Shown piece after piece: positions 37,356-46,500 of a stretch of DNA of 64,000 nucleotides. The position numbers and the translations under genes were made by a program. The stretch comes from [Leptolyngbya] sp. JSC-1 (GTDB taxonomy: Bacteria > Cyanobacteriota > Cyanobacteriia > Elainellales > Elainellaceae), in assembly GCA_000733415.1 (NCBI GenBank), contig KL662191.1:5630725-5694724 (forward strand), written 5' to 3'. Positions within the stretch are counted from its first letter, which is position 1. Each line of letters opens with the position of its first letter. The notes beneath the pieces are model-generated. The model was not told the origin of the DNA. It did not search any database and worked only from the letters and a program-made list of their open reading frames with translations.

Positions 37356-37919
37356 GTGCGAAGTGAACGTGAGAAAATGCTGGCGGGGGAGTTGTACAAC
37401 CCACTCGATTCGGAACTAGTTCGTGCCCGCAACCGAGCGCGAGACCTATGCCAGGATCTAAACGCCACCCGTGAGCAACAACAGGAGGAGCGGCGGCGCA
37501 TTTTGCGGGAGCTTTTTGGTGCTGGAGGGGCGGACGTGTGGATGCAGCCACCGTTTTTCTGTGATTACGGAACCAATATCTTTCTGGGGAAGAGGTGCTT
37601 CTTCAACTTCAATTGTGTTGTACTTGATGTCTGCCGAGTCACCATTGGGGACTACACGCTCTTCGGTCCGGCGGTGCAGATCTACACGGCCACCCACCCG
37701 TTTGAGGCAGAGCTGCGCCGTAGTCAGGAGTTTGCAAAGCCGATCGAGATCGGGTCTGATGTCTGGGTCGGGGGTGGGGCTATTATTTGTCCGGGGGTGA
37801 GAATCGGCTCCCGCTCGGTGATTGGGGCCGGGAGCGTAGTGACGCGAGACATCCCAGATGATGTGTTTGCGGCCGGCAACCCCTGTCGAGTAATCCGCCC
37901 TATCAGCGAGGAGGATTAG
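37356..37919 (+). CDS. Sugar O-acetyltransferase (maltose acetyltransferase/NodL type)
   Basis: A hexapeptide-repeat acetyltransferase of about 187 residues that uses acetyl-CoA to acetylate a sugar hydroxyl. The N-terminal Mac domain (REKMLAGELYNPLDSELVRARNRARDLCQDLN) and the left-handed beta-helix (PPFFCDYGTNIFLGKRCFFNFNC, IGDYTLFGPAVQIYTATHP with the catalytic His, IEIGSDVWVGGGAIICPGVRIG) are complete. GTG 37356 is chosen: AGGAG at 37342-37346 precedes it and it fits the family N-terminus better than 37284. The codon use looks richer in G and C than the neighbours, so transfer is possible. The physiological acceptor is unknown. Confidence 0.87.
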   Translation: MRSEREKMLAGELYNPLDSELVRARNRARDLCQDLNATREQQQEERRRILRELFGAGGADVWMQPPFFCDYGTNIFLGKRCFFNFNCVVLDVCRVTIGDYTLFGPAVQIYTATHPFEAELRRSQEFAKPIEIGSDVWVGGGAIICPGVRIGSRSVIGAGSVVTRDIPDDVFAAGNPCRVIRPISEED

Positions 37920-38234
37920 CCTCGAACAAGCACAGGAGGGCCGGCATCAACTATCGCGTAGGTGAGTGTTAGTAGGTGACTTTGACATCATCTTCCCGCT
38001 CAACCACATACTGCACGCTGGAGAAAACGGTTGCTGGTGTTCTGCGTTTACTATGTTGCGAAAATCACATTCTTTAATTAGCAAACAAAAACAGCTTTTA
38101 TAGCTAAATTCAGCATTTTTTCGGCTATGTTGCGGTGTTGATGAATTCAATTTCTAGGTAGATTAAGGTAGAAAGAGTAGCAAAAGCAACAATCTTTCGA
38201 GCTTTGTCCTGCATCTACAGAACGAACTAGAACC
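37920..38234. other. Intergenic region after the acetyltransferase
   Basis: No gene supported. The second half is AT-rich and should contain the promoter of the small gene at 38235. No terminator with a T tract was found. Confidence 0.4.
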
Positions 38235-38570
38235 ATGAATTTAGTTGATTTCCACTACGGTTGGTTAATCGAAATTGTGCCTACGGCGGCAGGATATCAA
38301 GCAATTTGTTACTCGCCTTGCCGTCAGCGCTTCGTCTCAAACCCGCAAGCTTCTGAGATCGATGCATTCTACGCCGCCAAGCAGGAAATTGCCTATCAAT
38401 TAGCTTGCCGTTCCCTCACTCAAGCCTTACAAGCACTTTATAAAGCAGGTTGTCTTCATCTAGACGACTGGAAACGCCTGCAACAATCCCTCACCCGCAC
38501 TGTTAAGACCGAATCAAGACCGAATAGACCAAGACCGAATAGACAGGAAACTACTGAAGAATGGTTTTAG
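38235..38570 (+). CDS. Small conserved protein of unknown function
   Basis: A 111-residue protein I do not recognise. The first 45 residues look beta-rich (FHYGWLIEIVPTAAGYQAICYSP) and the rest is helical (ALQALYKAGCLHLDDWKRLQQSL), ending in an Arg/Pro/Asn-rich tail with a short duplication (SRPNRPRPNR) arising from a DNA repeat. No signal or membrane segment. Its last 20 bases overlap the end of the convergent VWA gene. Gene reality is supported by normal codon structure, but no family is known to me. Confidence 0.6.
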   Translation: MNLVDFHYGWLIEIVPTAAGYQAICYSPCRQRFVSNPQASEIDAFYAAKQEIAYQLACRSLTQALQALYKAGCLHLDDWKRLQQSLTRTVKTESRPNRPRPNRQETTEEWF

Positions 38571-39789
38571 ACACAATCCGGGTCTTTTTGCGGTCGGCCT
38601 CTGACAGCTCTTCGCCTTCTTGCAGACGGGTGGCGTTGTCTTGTAAGACGGTGGCCGCATTGTAGTCTCCCATCTGGAGTGCCGTTTTTGCAGCGGATTG
38701 CAGCATTGTAGCTGCTCCACTCCGGTCGCCCTGAATTAGCTTCATTTCGGCGATTTGAGTTTGGCGGTATTTGGCAAGCGCTAAAACATGCTGCTGCACC
38801 TGCGGATTGGCGGCGGGCTGATACAGTGATAGCACATGGGCAAAGGCTTGAACTGACTCCGACAGCAGGTTTGCGCTACCAATCACCGGATCGTCATAAC
38901 GAACCTGTAGCGTGGCAATTGGCTGCTCTCCTTCGGACAGTTGGCTGATATAGAGGTTGGCTAGCACCACCCGCGGCACTTCGGTCATCAGATCGCCTAG
39001 GCGCACCACATACTGGTTTCCTTCCTCTACGGCTGCCAACTCCACAGTTTCCGGCACCACTTGAGCAATCGGCTTCAGTTCGGCCAAGCGTACTTGAGGC
39101 GAGAGGGTGAGCAGCAGATGGGCATTGGTCAGACCTACGGACTGAATGCGGTTGAACAAACGGCTGAACTCGCTCACTGCTTCTTCTGGATGCTGGATAT
39201 AGGAGAGGGTGCCGCCTGCTGCATCGGCAATTTGCTCCAACACATCCTGATTCCAGTGGTTGCCAAAGCCGAGGGTGCTGAGGGTGAGGTTATAGCCAGC
39301 CGCCAACTGGGCCAGCTTCAGACAGCGCTCGTTGCTACCATGCTCGTTTTCGCCATCCGTGAGCAGAAACGCCTGCGAAATCGTGTCCTTCTTGCCTTTA
39401 GCTAATTCTTCAATCCCTAGCCGCATCCCTTCATCGATCGCGGTGCCGCCGCTGGCCTTCAGCTTATTGATTTCAACCTTGACCTCTGCCGGATTCTCGA
39501 TCACCTGATTTGGCACTAACACTTTGGCTTTGTGGTCGAATACCACAATCGACAGGCGGTCTCCCGGCGACAAACTATCCACGATGCGGTGAGCTGCTTG
39601 CTTCACAGTTTCGAGCGGACGCCCATTCATGGAGCCACTGTGATCCAAAATCAGGCATAAGTTTAGAGGAGCAGTGCGACCATTTGGCTCTGCCAGGGCC
39701 GAAAGCGAAATTGCCAACTGCCGCTGACTCATGGTTTGGGCAGCATCTAAATTGACATCACTGAGGGCAGCTTCTAGACCAACTTTCAT
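38551..39789 (-). CDS. von Willebrand factor A domain protein
   Basis: A 412-residue cytoplasmic protein with a VWA domain at about residues 42-215. The metal-ion-dependent adhesion site is intact: DHSGS at 49-53, a Thr in GGTAIDEG and an Asp in LLTDGENEHG. The C-terminal half is a beta-rich then helical region found in related bacterial VWA proteins (VVLANLYISQL; then helices with QQHVLALAKYRQTQIAEMKL). There is no signal peptide. Such proteins usually mediate Mg-dependent protein contacts; the partner is unknown. Confidence 0.87.
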   Translation of the reverse strand: MKVGLEAALSDVNLDAAQTMSQRQLAISLSALAEPNGRTAPLNLCLILDHSGSMNGRPLETVKQAAHRIVDSLSPGDRLSIVVFDHKAKVLVPNQVIENPAEVKVEINKLKASGGTAIDEGMRLGIEELAKGKKDTISQAFLLTDGENEHGSNERCLKLAQLAAGYNLTLSTLGFGNHWNQDVLEQIADAAGGTLSYIQHPEEAVSEFSRLFNRIQSVGLTNAHLLLTLSPQVRLAELKPIAQVVPETVELAAVEEGNQYVVRLGDLMTEVPRVVLANLYISQLSEGEQPIATLQVRYDDPVIGSANLLSESVQAFAHVLSLYQPAANPQVQQHVLALAKYRQTQIAEMKLIQGDRSGAATMLQSAAKTALQMGDYNAATVLQDNATRLQEGEELSEADRKKTRIVSKTILQ

Positions 39790-40197
39790 GGCATCTTCTG
39801 GGGAAAAGGGTGGGAGGGAAGCGAGGTTTGAGTTTTGGTAGCGTAGTCTACGCAGAACGCAGGTTTTAAGTTCTGAATTCTGAGTTTTAAGTTTTGGAGG
39901 GCGGTGATGTAGCCTTTGTACAGCCCACTGGTTTGGATGTTAAGTCTGCAGACGGCGCTATCGACAGATCAACAACTTCAAACAGTCTTGTTCCGATTAC
40001 GGAAGATTCGGATATCCCTACTTCTATCAGAACCAATCATAATTTGAGCTATTAAATCGCAAAACTGCGGAAATGTTTGACTTTCGTGGAGTAAAGCGCA
40101 GGTTTTTTCTGGTGATTCTGCCAGCCCAGCAACGGTGCAGTAGAAATGCCTTTTGGCTTAGTATGTAAGAAATATTGCCGTCCGGGCGCTGTACGTT
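39790..40197. other. Divergent intergenic region VWA / clpR
   Basis: No gene seen. At 39826-39898 a copy of the TTTGAGTTTTGG / TTTTAAGTT repeat family lies next to a GCGTAGTCTACGC palindrome. The AT-rich part from 40020 to 40190 should hold the clp promoter; a CCAATCATAATTTGA word at 40032 recurs at about 61521, possibly by chance. Confidence 0.45.
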
Positions 40198-40875
40198 ATG
40201 GAAATTAAAGCGATGCAAAGTGCATACTATGGCGATGCTTACTATCGGACACCCCCTCCCGATTTGGCATCCTTGCTATTAAAAGAACGCATTGTTTACC
40301 TGGGAGGTCCGCTGCACTCCCTCGATGAATACCGCAGAGATCCAAGACAGGATTTTACGCGGCTGATCATCGCTCAATTGTTGTATCTGCAATTTGATGA
40401 CCCGGAGAAGCCAATCTATTTCTATATCAATTCCACGGGTACGTCCTGGGGCGGTCAAACAATTGGCTTTGAAACCGAAGCCTTTGCCGTTTGCGACACG
40501 CTGAGCTACATCAAGCCGCCGGTACATACGATTTGTATCGGTCAGGCGATTGGAGCTGCCGCCATGATTCTTTCGGCAGGAACGAAGGGCTTCCGGGCCA
40601 GTTTGCCCCACGCCACGATCGTGTTGAATCAACCGCGTTCCGGCGCAAGAGGCCAAGCCACCGATATCCAAATTCGTGCCAAAGAGGTGTTGGCAAACCG
40701 CACGGCGATCTTAGACATTCTCTCCAAAAATACTGGGCAACCAATCGACAAAATCGCTAAAGATACTGACCGCACCTTCTACATGACTCCGGAAGAAGCA
40801 AAAGGGTATGGACTAATCGACCGGATTTTGGAAAGCACCAAACAGCTTCCGAAACAAATCCCTGCCCTGACCTAA
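40198..40875 (+). CDS. clpR: Inactive Clp protease subunit ClpR
   Basis: ClpR is a ClpP homologue without catalytic residues that forms mixed rings with ClpP3 in cyanobacteria and plastids; the complex works with ClpC. The 225 residues carry the ClpR N-terminus (AYYRTPPPDLASLLLKERIVYLG) and the ClpP fold. By alignment with ClpP the triad is lost: Ser is Gly119 (CIGQAIGAAAM), His is Asn144 (IVLNQP) and Asp is Thr193 (DTDRTFY). An insert of about nine residues lies in the STGTSWGGQTIGFETEAFA loop, typical of ClpR. It is the first of three same-strand clp genes. Confidence 0.92.
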   Translation: MEIKAMQSAYYGDAYYRTPPPDLASLLLKERIVYLGGPLHSLDEYRRDPRQDFTRLIIAQLLYLQFDDPEKPIYFYINSTGTSWGGQTIGFETEAFAVCDTLSYIKPPVHTICIGQAIGAAAMILSAGTKGFRASLPHATIVLNQPRSGARGQATDIQIRAKEVLANRTAILDILSKNTGQPIDKIAKDTDRTFYMTPEEAKGYGLIDRILESTKQLPKQIPALT

Positions 40876-40932
40876 CTCGTCTTGACAAACTTGTCTTGAC
40901 CTCCGCTATTCGCTCTATCCCAAGCAGAATTT

Positions 40933-41565
40933 ATGCAAGTTCCGTATCGCTTTCCCGGTAGTCAGTATGTGCAGTGGGTTGATATCTACACCCGCATGGC
41001 CTATGAGCGGATTATCTTCCTAGACGAAGCAATCGATGACAGTACTGCCAATTCGGTTGTTGCCCTATTGCTGTATCTCGATTCTGACGACCAAACCAAG
41101 CCCATCTACTTTTACATCAACTCGCCTGGTGAGTTTGTTTCGGAAGGGATGCAGTCCACCTCAATGGCGGCAACGATGGCGATCTATGACACGATGCAGC
41201 ACATCAGGTCACCGGTCCACACCATCTGTTTAGGGCTAGCCTATGGCACGGCGGCCTTGTTGCTGTCGTCTGGTACTAAGGGATTTCGGGCTAGTTTGCC
41301 CAATGCAGAAATTGTGTTGGCTCCCCAATACGGTCGCACCGGCGGACAGGCTACCGATGTGCAAATCGACGCTCGCAAAATTGTCGCGGATCGCAAGCTA
41401 TTGGTGGATACCTTAGCAGCAAATACGGGCCGCTCACCGGAGCAGATCACCACCGATATTGACCGCCGGTTTTATCTCACTGCCGAGCAAGCCAAAGACT
41501 ATGGCCTGATCGACCGGGTGCTGGAGGGGAGTAAATCCCTGCCTAAGCCAGTGGCTGCCTCCTAG
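40933..41565 (+). CDS. Second catalytically dead ClpP homologue (ClpR-like)
   Basis: The middle gene of the cluster, 210 residues, ClpP fold. All triad positions are changed: Gly105 for Ser (CLGLAYGTAAL), Ala130 for His (IVLAPQ) and Arg179 for Asp (DIDRRFY). Its N-terminal third follows ClpP3 (VPYRFPGSQYVQWVDIYTRM, KPIYFYINSPG) while the centre follows ClpR (SSGTKGFRASLPN, GQATDVQI). It has a nine-residue insert (MQSTSMAAT) before [10 protein letters not shown], where ClpR also has an insert. It probably assembles with the flanking gene products as a non-catalytic ring subunit. 57 bases separate it from clpR. Confidence 0.88.
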   Translation: MQVPYRFPGSQYVQWVDIYTRMAYERIIFLDEAIDDSTANSVVALLLYLDSDDQTKPIYFYINSPGEFVSEGMQSTSMAATMAIYDTMQHIRSPVHTICLGLAYGTAALLLSSGTKGFRASLPNAEIVLAPQYGRTGGQATDVQIDARKIVADRKLLVDTLAANTGRSPEQITTDIDRRFYLTAEQAKDYGLIDRVLEGSKSLPKPVAAS

Positions 41566-41583
41566 CCCTTCAATGGGTTTTTT
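41564..41583 (+). terminator. Weak terminator between the second and third clp genes
   Basis: AGCCC-TTCAAT-GGGTT (5 bp with one G-U) followed by TTTT, overlapping the stop codon of the preceding gene. Weak pairing suggests partial read-through, so the third gene may have extra transcription from the roughly 100-base gap. Confidence 0.4.
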
Positions 41584-41661
41584 GATTGTTGACTTCAACG
41601 ATTGGCTTCGGCCCTCGTGGCAAATGCCAAGTCTCTTAACCTTCATTTTTAGGATTGACCT

Positions 41662-42267
41662 ATGCCTATTGGTGTTCCAAAAGTTCCCTATCGCCTTCCA
41701 GGCAGTTCCTATGAGCAGTGGATCGATATCTATCAGCGTCTGAGCCTGGAGCGCATTATTTTTCTGAGTCAAGAGGTGGATGACGGCATTGCTAACGCCA
41801 TCGTGGCCTCAATGCTCTATCTGGACTCGGAAGATGCTACCAAACCTATCTATTTGTACATCAACTCTCCGGGTGGTTCCGTTACGGCGGGCATGGCAAT
41901 TTATGACACCATGCAGCACATCAAGTCAGAAGTGGTAACGATTTGCGTTGGGCTAGCCGCTTCGATGGGCGCGTTCCTGCTCGCGGCTGGCACCCCTGGT
42001 AAGCGATTGGCCCTACCCCATGCCCGCATCATGATTCACCAACCCCTAGGTGGCACCGGACGCCAACAGGCTACTGATATTGAAATTGAGGCCAGACAAA
42101 TTCTGCGGGTGCGGCAAAAGCTGAATGAGCTGATGGCCTTCCACACCGGCAAAACGATTGAGCAAATTCAGAAAGATACCGACCGTGACTACTTTATGTC
42201 AGCGGAAGAAGCCAAGGAATATGGCCTAATTGACCGGGTAATTGTCGATCAAGGTAGTCAAAATTAG
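41662..42267 (+). CDS. clpP: ATP-dependent Clp protease proteolytic subunit (ClpP3 type)
   Basis: The active peptidase of the cluster, 201 residues. The triad is complete: Ser101 ([13 protein letters not shown]), His126 ([10 protein letters not shown]) and Asp176 (DTDRDYFMS). The N-terminus [20 protein letters not shown] matches the cyanobacterial ClpP3 form, which pairs with ClpR. It should provide all peptidase activity of a mixed complex with the two upstream inactive subunits, fed by a ClpC-type unfoldase encoded elsewhere. A strong terminator lies 72 bases past the stop. Confidence 0.95.
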   Translation: MPIGVPKVPYRLPGSSYEQWIDIYQRLSLERIIFLSQEVDDGIANAIVASMLYLDSEDATKPIYLYINSPGGSVTAGMAIYDTMQHIKSEVVTICVGLAASMGAFLLAAGTPGKRLALPHARIMIHQPLGGTGRQQATDIEIEARQILRVRQKLNELMAFHTGKTIEQIQKDTDRDYFMSAEEAKEYGLIDRVIVDQGSQN

Positions 42268-42339
42268 GGACAAAATTAGCGTTAAACCGGCTTTTTGTTG
42301 CTATTTTGCACCTGAGTCCTTTCAATTTATAGGAGCAAG

Positions 42340-42369
42340 TGGCAGAATTTGTGTAACTCTGCCATTTTT
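42340..42369 (+). terminator. Intrinsic terminator after clpP, abutting the next start codon
   Basis: TGGCAGA (42340-42346) and TCTGCCA (42358-42364) form a perfect 7-bp stem with an 11-base loop, followed by TTTTTA. It ends six bases before ATG 42376 of the J-domain gene, so it could be a clp terminator, an attenuator of the downstream gene, or both. Confidence 0.8.
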
Positions 42370-42375
42370 ATTGCA

Positions 42376-43035
42376 ATGGATCTTGCGGGTTATTATCGAC
42401 TGTTGGGCTTGAGAACGGGGGCTTCCTACGAGGATATCAAAGCCGCTTATCGGCGTTTGGCGCGGCAGTATCATCCAGATTCCAATCCCGCCAATCAACA
42501 GCAAGCCCAAGAAAAATTTATTCGGCTCACAGAAGCCTACAAAGCGCTGATTAGTGTGGTGCGCCCTGCACCAGAAAGCGCAGCACCGGCCAAAGCCGAA
42601 CCCAACCGCACTCAGCCAACCTACAGTCGCGATCGGGTATCCTCCAAATCCTCGCAAGTCCAACCCCCAGTTAAGCCACAAGTCAAAGTTACTAAGAAAT
42701 CGCCCCCGATTCAAACTGAGAATTTGTCTCAGACCGATCAGAAGCTGAAGTCTCAGTCCTATGAACAACTTCAGCAGCTCTTGAAGCAACAGCGGTTTCC
42801 CCGCGCCATTGCTCTAATCGAAGGGTTGGCTCAGCGCCTACCGAACGATGTAGAGGTGCGCCAGTGGCAGGCTATTACCTATCAGCGGTTTGGTCGCTAT
42901 TTGGTGAATACGCACCAATCGGAGAAAGCCAGAGTTTATCTAAAAAAGGCACTCCGCACCGATCCGCACAATAAATCCCTCTGGTATGAGGTAGAGCGAG
43001 AGTTTCGTCGGATTGAGCAAATTGAGATCTATTGA
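42376..43035 (+). CDS. J-domain protein with TPR-like C-terminus
   Basis: A 219-residue co-chaperone. Residues 1-65 are a DnaJ domain ([29 protein letters not shown] with HPD in YHPDSNP). A basic, Pro/Ser/Lys-rich linker of about 70 residues follows, then a helical region (about 120-215) with TPR-like features ([44 protein letters not shown]). No G/F or zinc domain. ATG 42376 is forced by the position of the J-domain; a terminator hairpin leaves no room for a normal ribosome binding site. It lies beside the Clp genes, which may reflect a shared proteostasis role (inference). Confidence 0.85.
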   Translation: MDLAGYYRLLGLRTGASYEDIKAAYRRLARQYHPDSNPANQQQAQEKFIRLTEAYKALISVVRPAPESAAPAKAEPNRTQPTYSRDRVSSKSSQVQPPVKPQVKVTKKSPPIQTENLSQTDQKLKSQSYEQLQQLLKQQRFPRAIALIEGLAQRLPNDVEVRQWQAITYQRFGRYLVNTHQSEKARVYLKKALRTDPHNKSLWYEVEREFRRIEQIEIY

Positions 43036-43060
43036 AAGTGCAGAAGAAGCAATATGCAAG

Positions 43061-43086
43061 AAAAACCCCCAGCTTGCGACCGGGGG
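43061..43086 (-). terminator. GC-rich hairpin with T tract on the minus strand
   Basis: CCCCC (43066-43070) pairs with GGGGG (43082-43086); on the minus strand the stem is followed by TTTTTCTTGC. It lies 30 bases past the J-domain gene stop and 430 bases past the end of the large minus-strand gene, so it could limit transcription from that side. Confidence 0.6.
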
Positions 43087-43411
43087 TATGAATCAGGGTG
43101 CATCTACCATTCACTTAATCTGGGGAAAAATTACGTTTCAGGAATTACTCGCAGTTTTCGTATCATCCTTTACTAATACTTCAGATAGAGGCACTTTGCT
43201 TCACGAAATTGTTGCAAATGTTGCTAAAAACTATTCAAATTCTAGTGGAAATTACTGATTAGCCTAGACTGTTAGCCTAGACTGATTGATTGGGAAGCAA
43301 CCAGTTAATGACAGATCAACGTTGAAACAGTAGATGATTGGAGTGTGGCGGATGCCCGCTTCAGATTTTGCCTCAGATAAGAGGCATGTACTACAGCTAT
43401 GCTACTTAGAC

Positions 43412-43493
43412 TCTATCCGAAAACCCAGGAGGGGTTTTGAAATTCAAAAACTCTGACGAGTTTACTGACTTGTAGTCAGGGAAATCGGATAGG
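43412..43493. repeat. Cloverleaf-shaped palindromic element (MITE-like)
   Basis: Outer arms TCTATCCGA (43412-43420) and TCGGATAG plus G (43485-43493) pair as 9 bp. Inside are three hairpins: AAACCC/GGGTTT (421-426/432-437), AAACTC/GAGTTT (448-453/458-463) and CTGACT/AGTCAG (465-470/474-479, numbers within 43 kb). This makes a closed four-way junction of 82 bases. It lacks tRNA T-loop and D-loop sequences, so it is not a tRNA. It may be a miniature mobile element or a structured 3' end. Confidence 0.6.
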
Positions 43494-43513
43494 TAGTTAA
43501 GGACTCCCCTCAC

Positions 43514-46500
43514 TCACTGTTGAGGCACATAGCCCGACAGGGTTGGTGCATAGGTGCCAAGCTTAGCCCCATTCGAGTTGTACAGTTCAATCGGGACCTG
43601 AGTGGCATCGCTAATGTTTGCTAGAGCACGCAGCAGACCGTTGACCTGATTCACGGTGGCGGGTGGAAATTCAGGGTTGCCCTGCTGCCGAGCGCTGTTG
43701 ATCAAACCTTCTACTGTCCGATCGTAGGCTGAGGTAAACTGGATGCGCACAGCTTCGGGAGACAGGGTATAGGTGCAAATTTGAGGATTACCTGCACAGG
43801 CCTGGTCAAAATTGGGTTTAGCGGTTTGAATCACCGATGAACGCCGAGAGTTGCCTTGGGCCTGCTGCAAGGTTTGCGTATAGGTATCGATCAGGGGTTG
43901 TGCCTGACCATAGTACACCGAGTCAGACGGAACCTGACGGGCATAATCGAGGGCATCCTGCCAGTAAGTCACCGCTTGAGACCACTGGTTTTGCTGCTCT
44001 AATCTCCGGGCCTGTTCTGCATAGCTAATTGCCTGTGTATAGGCATCGGCGGCTGTTTGTTCTTGAGTTTGGCGGGTCGTGGCTTCAGTGAGTCTGGGTT
44101 GATAAATGGCTAGCAGTTGGATAGCCTCATTGTAAGCACTGGTACCTTCAGGAATTTGTTTTAATTGGTCAATGGCAGTTGTCCAAGTTGCCACCGTTTC
44201 TTGCCAGTTCTCAGCAGATTTGGCTGCTTCTGCTCGGGCTGATGCCATTTCCCCAGCTTGACGAGCGGCAGCAATTCGATCTTGGGCCTGTTGTTCAATT
44301 CCAACCCGCTGGTTAACATTTGCCAGGTTGGCTCGATACTCCTCTAGCTTCCGTTGGACTAACGAATAGAGGGGATTATCCGGTGAAATTTCCTCCAATT
44401 GCTCAATCACCTCTCGCCACAGCCACTGAATTTCTCGCCATTCCTGTAAAGGATGGGGGGGATTTTGACTTCTTTGAGCTGCTGTATTGGCTTTTTCTAA
44501 AGCTTCCACCACTTGCCCCAACAAAACCGATTGCTCCTCATAGCGCTTGAGTAAGCCCTGCGCAGATTGGTAATGAGGCGACCACATGGGGATTGTGCCT
44601 AGTAGATAGCTGGCTTCATTTAGCTTCTTGTGGGCTTCTACCACCTCTAGGGCAGATTCGGTTGTTTGCGCCGTCTCTACGGCTTCTTGACTGAGTTGCT
44701 GTGCCCGTTGGAGCTGCTCACAACTGCCGACCACACAGGGTCGGCTCAACCCATATACACCGCCCACTAACAGAAATGAGCCAATCGCACTCCCCAGCAC
44801 AATATTCGAAGCCGACCATTGAAACCGCTGTTTTTCTTCAGCACTATCGGCCGTAGTGGCGACCGAGGCACTGTAGGCATTGGTATCTGTAAGTGTGTCT
44901 GCAACCAGAGTTGGAGAGGCAGCCGCAGCACTCGTTGGGTTGATAGAGCTAATCGGGGCAATGGCGTAAGTGTCAGTAGCGTCAACAGTATTGACAGTAT
45001 TAACAGGACTAACAGGACTAACAGCATCAACAGTCTGGACAGCGTCCACACTGTTAACTGTGTTAACTGTGTCAACTGTGTCCACACTGTCAACTGTGTC
45101 AATCGTATTAATGTCATCTAACTCAAAGTCATCATCAGGCAGCAGGTCTGATTCGGTTAAAATCGCATTGTCTGACAGCGCGTCAATGGCATCAATTTCA
45201 GCAGCATCAATTTCAGCAGCATCGATTTCAGCAGTATCAATTTCAGCAGTACTAATTTCAGCAGCATCGACTTCAACGATGGTTTCTGCAACAGGATCTG
45301 CAACAACACTTTCGCTAACCCTATTGTCGGGACTGAGCGCCAGATCGGGATCGGGTAATAGGGCAGGCCCTGTTAAAGGTTGATCGGCTACAGGCGCAGC
45401 AATTGAATCTGCGATTGGAGATGCAACAGAGTCTGGTGCTTCAACTGATTCAAGCACACTATGCAATGCGGCATCGGCTGCATCAACGTCAAGATTTAGT
45501 GATTCAGCCTGCTCTAATGATTGTGTATCCTCAAGTAGATTGGTGAACGCTGTCGCTGCTAACCCTTCATCTTTTTTTTTATCCCCTGTATCGGTTGAAG
45601 TATCCAATTCTGGAGTTAAATCTGCCACAGCAGACTCTTGCCAAGACAAATTACCAGCTTCGTTTGCTTCAGTTAGATCAGTTGCCGTGGAAGTTACACC
45701 AATTGATTCAGCAGATTCTACTGGGGTAATACCGATTTTCCGCAGAATTTCATCTAGCTCATCATCAGCTAATAGCGATTCAATGTTTTTTGGTGTATCT
45801 AAATCTAGTTCAGATAAGTTTCCACTTGTCTCAACAGGCTTGTTCTCTGCTGTGGAAACAGGGATATTGCCAAGAATATTAATAATCCTATCTGAAAGTG
45901 ATTTGACAACCAGATCAAGATCAGTTAACGAATTGCTGTCTTGCGGCTCGGCAACCAGTTCACTAGGTTCACTAGATCCACTAACTTCTGGATGCACTGG
46001 GTCAGGCTCTGAGTCTTCTCTGAGCAATGTTGCATCATTTGGAAAGTCTGATGATTCGGTTACTGTACCAAGCCCTAACTCTGGACTAACGTTGGCTGGG
46101 ATTGTGTTGTCTATAGCAGCAGGTGAAGTAGTATCAGGCAAGCTAACATCAAGGGAGTCACTATCAGGCGAAACCGTCCTAGTCTCATCTTCTGGCTCTG
46201 TTCTCTCTCGGTCTATTGCTGGCTCGGCATTTGGTGGCTCGGCACTAGTGAGGACAACTGGTTCTGATAGGTCCATTGCTGAACTGAGCCAGGGATCGGG
46301 AATTGTAAATTCGGCAGGCGCAGAGGGTGCTGCGGCAGTCGGAGCATCGATAGATACGTCTGAATCTTCTAGCGGAGGCGTCAAGTCGATCGTAGTGATT
46401 GGTTCTGCAATATTCTCGATGCTTGCAGAACTTGGTAGATCAGGAGCAGCCCTATCTAGCAACGCGGCGTCCGGAATTTCATCCAAGCCAGCCGTTTCGC

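Larger units (their letters stand above)
43036..43513. other. Convergent intergenic region with terminator and cloverleaf element
   Basis: No gene seen between two convergent genes. A minus-strand terminator-like hairpin is at 43061-43086 and a multi-hairpin palindromic element at 43412-43493; both are listed separately. The rest is AT-rich. Confidence 0.55.

Noticed and set aside
37947..38150. 67-codon minus-strand ORF
   Set aside because: AT-rich intergenic sequence, no features, no ribosome binding site.
43412..43493. Possible tRNA gene because of the cloverleaf shape
   Set aside because: No GTTCRA T-loop, no D-loop conserved residues, wrong loop sizes and no anticodon loop of 7.
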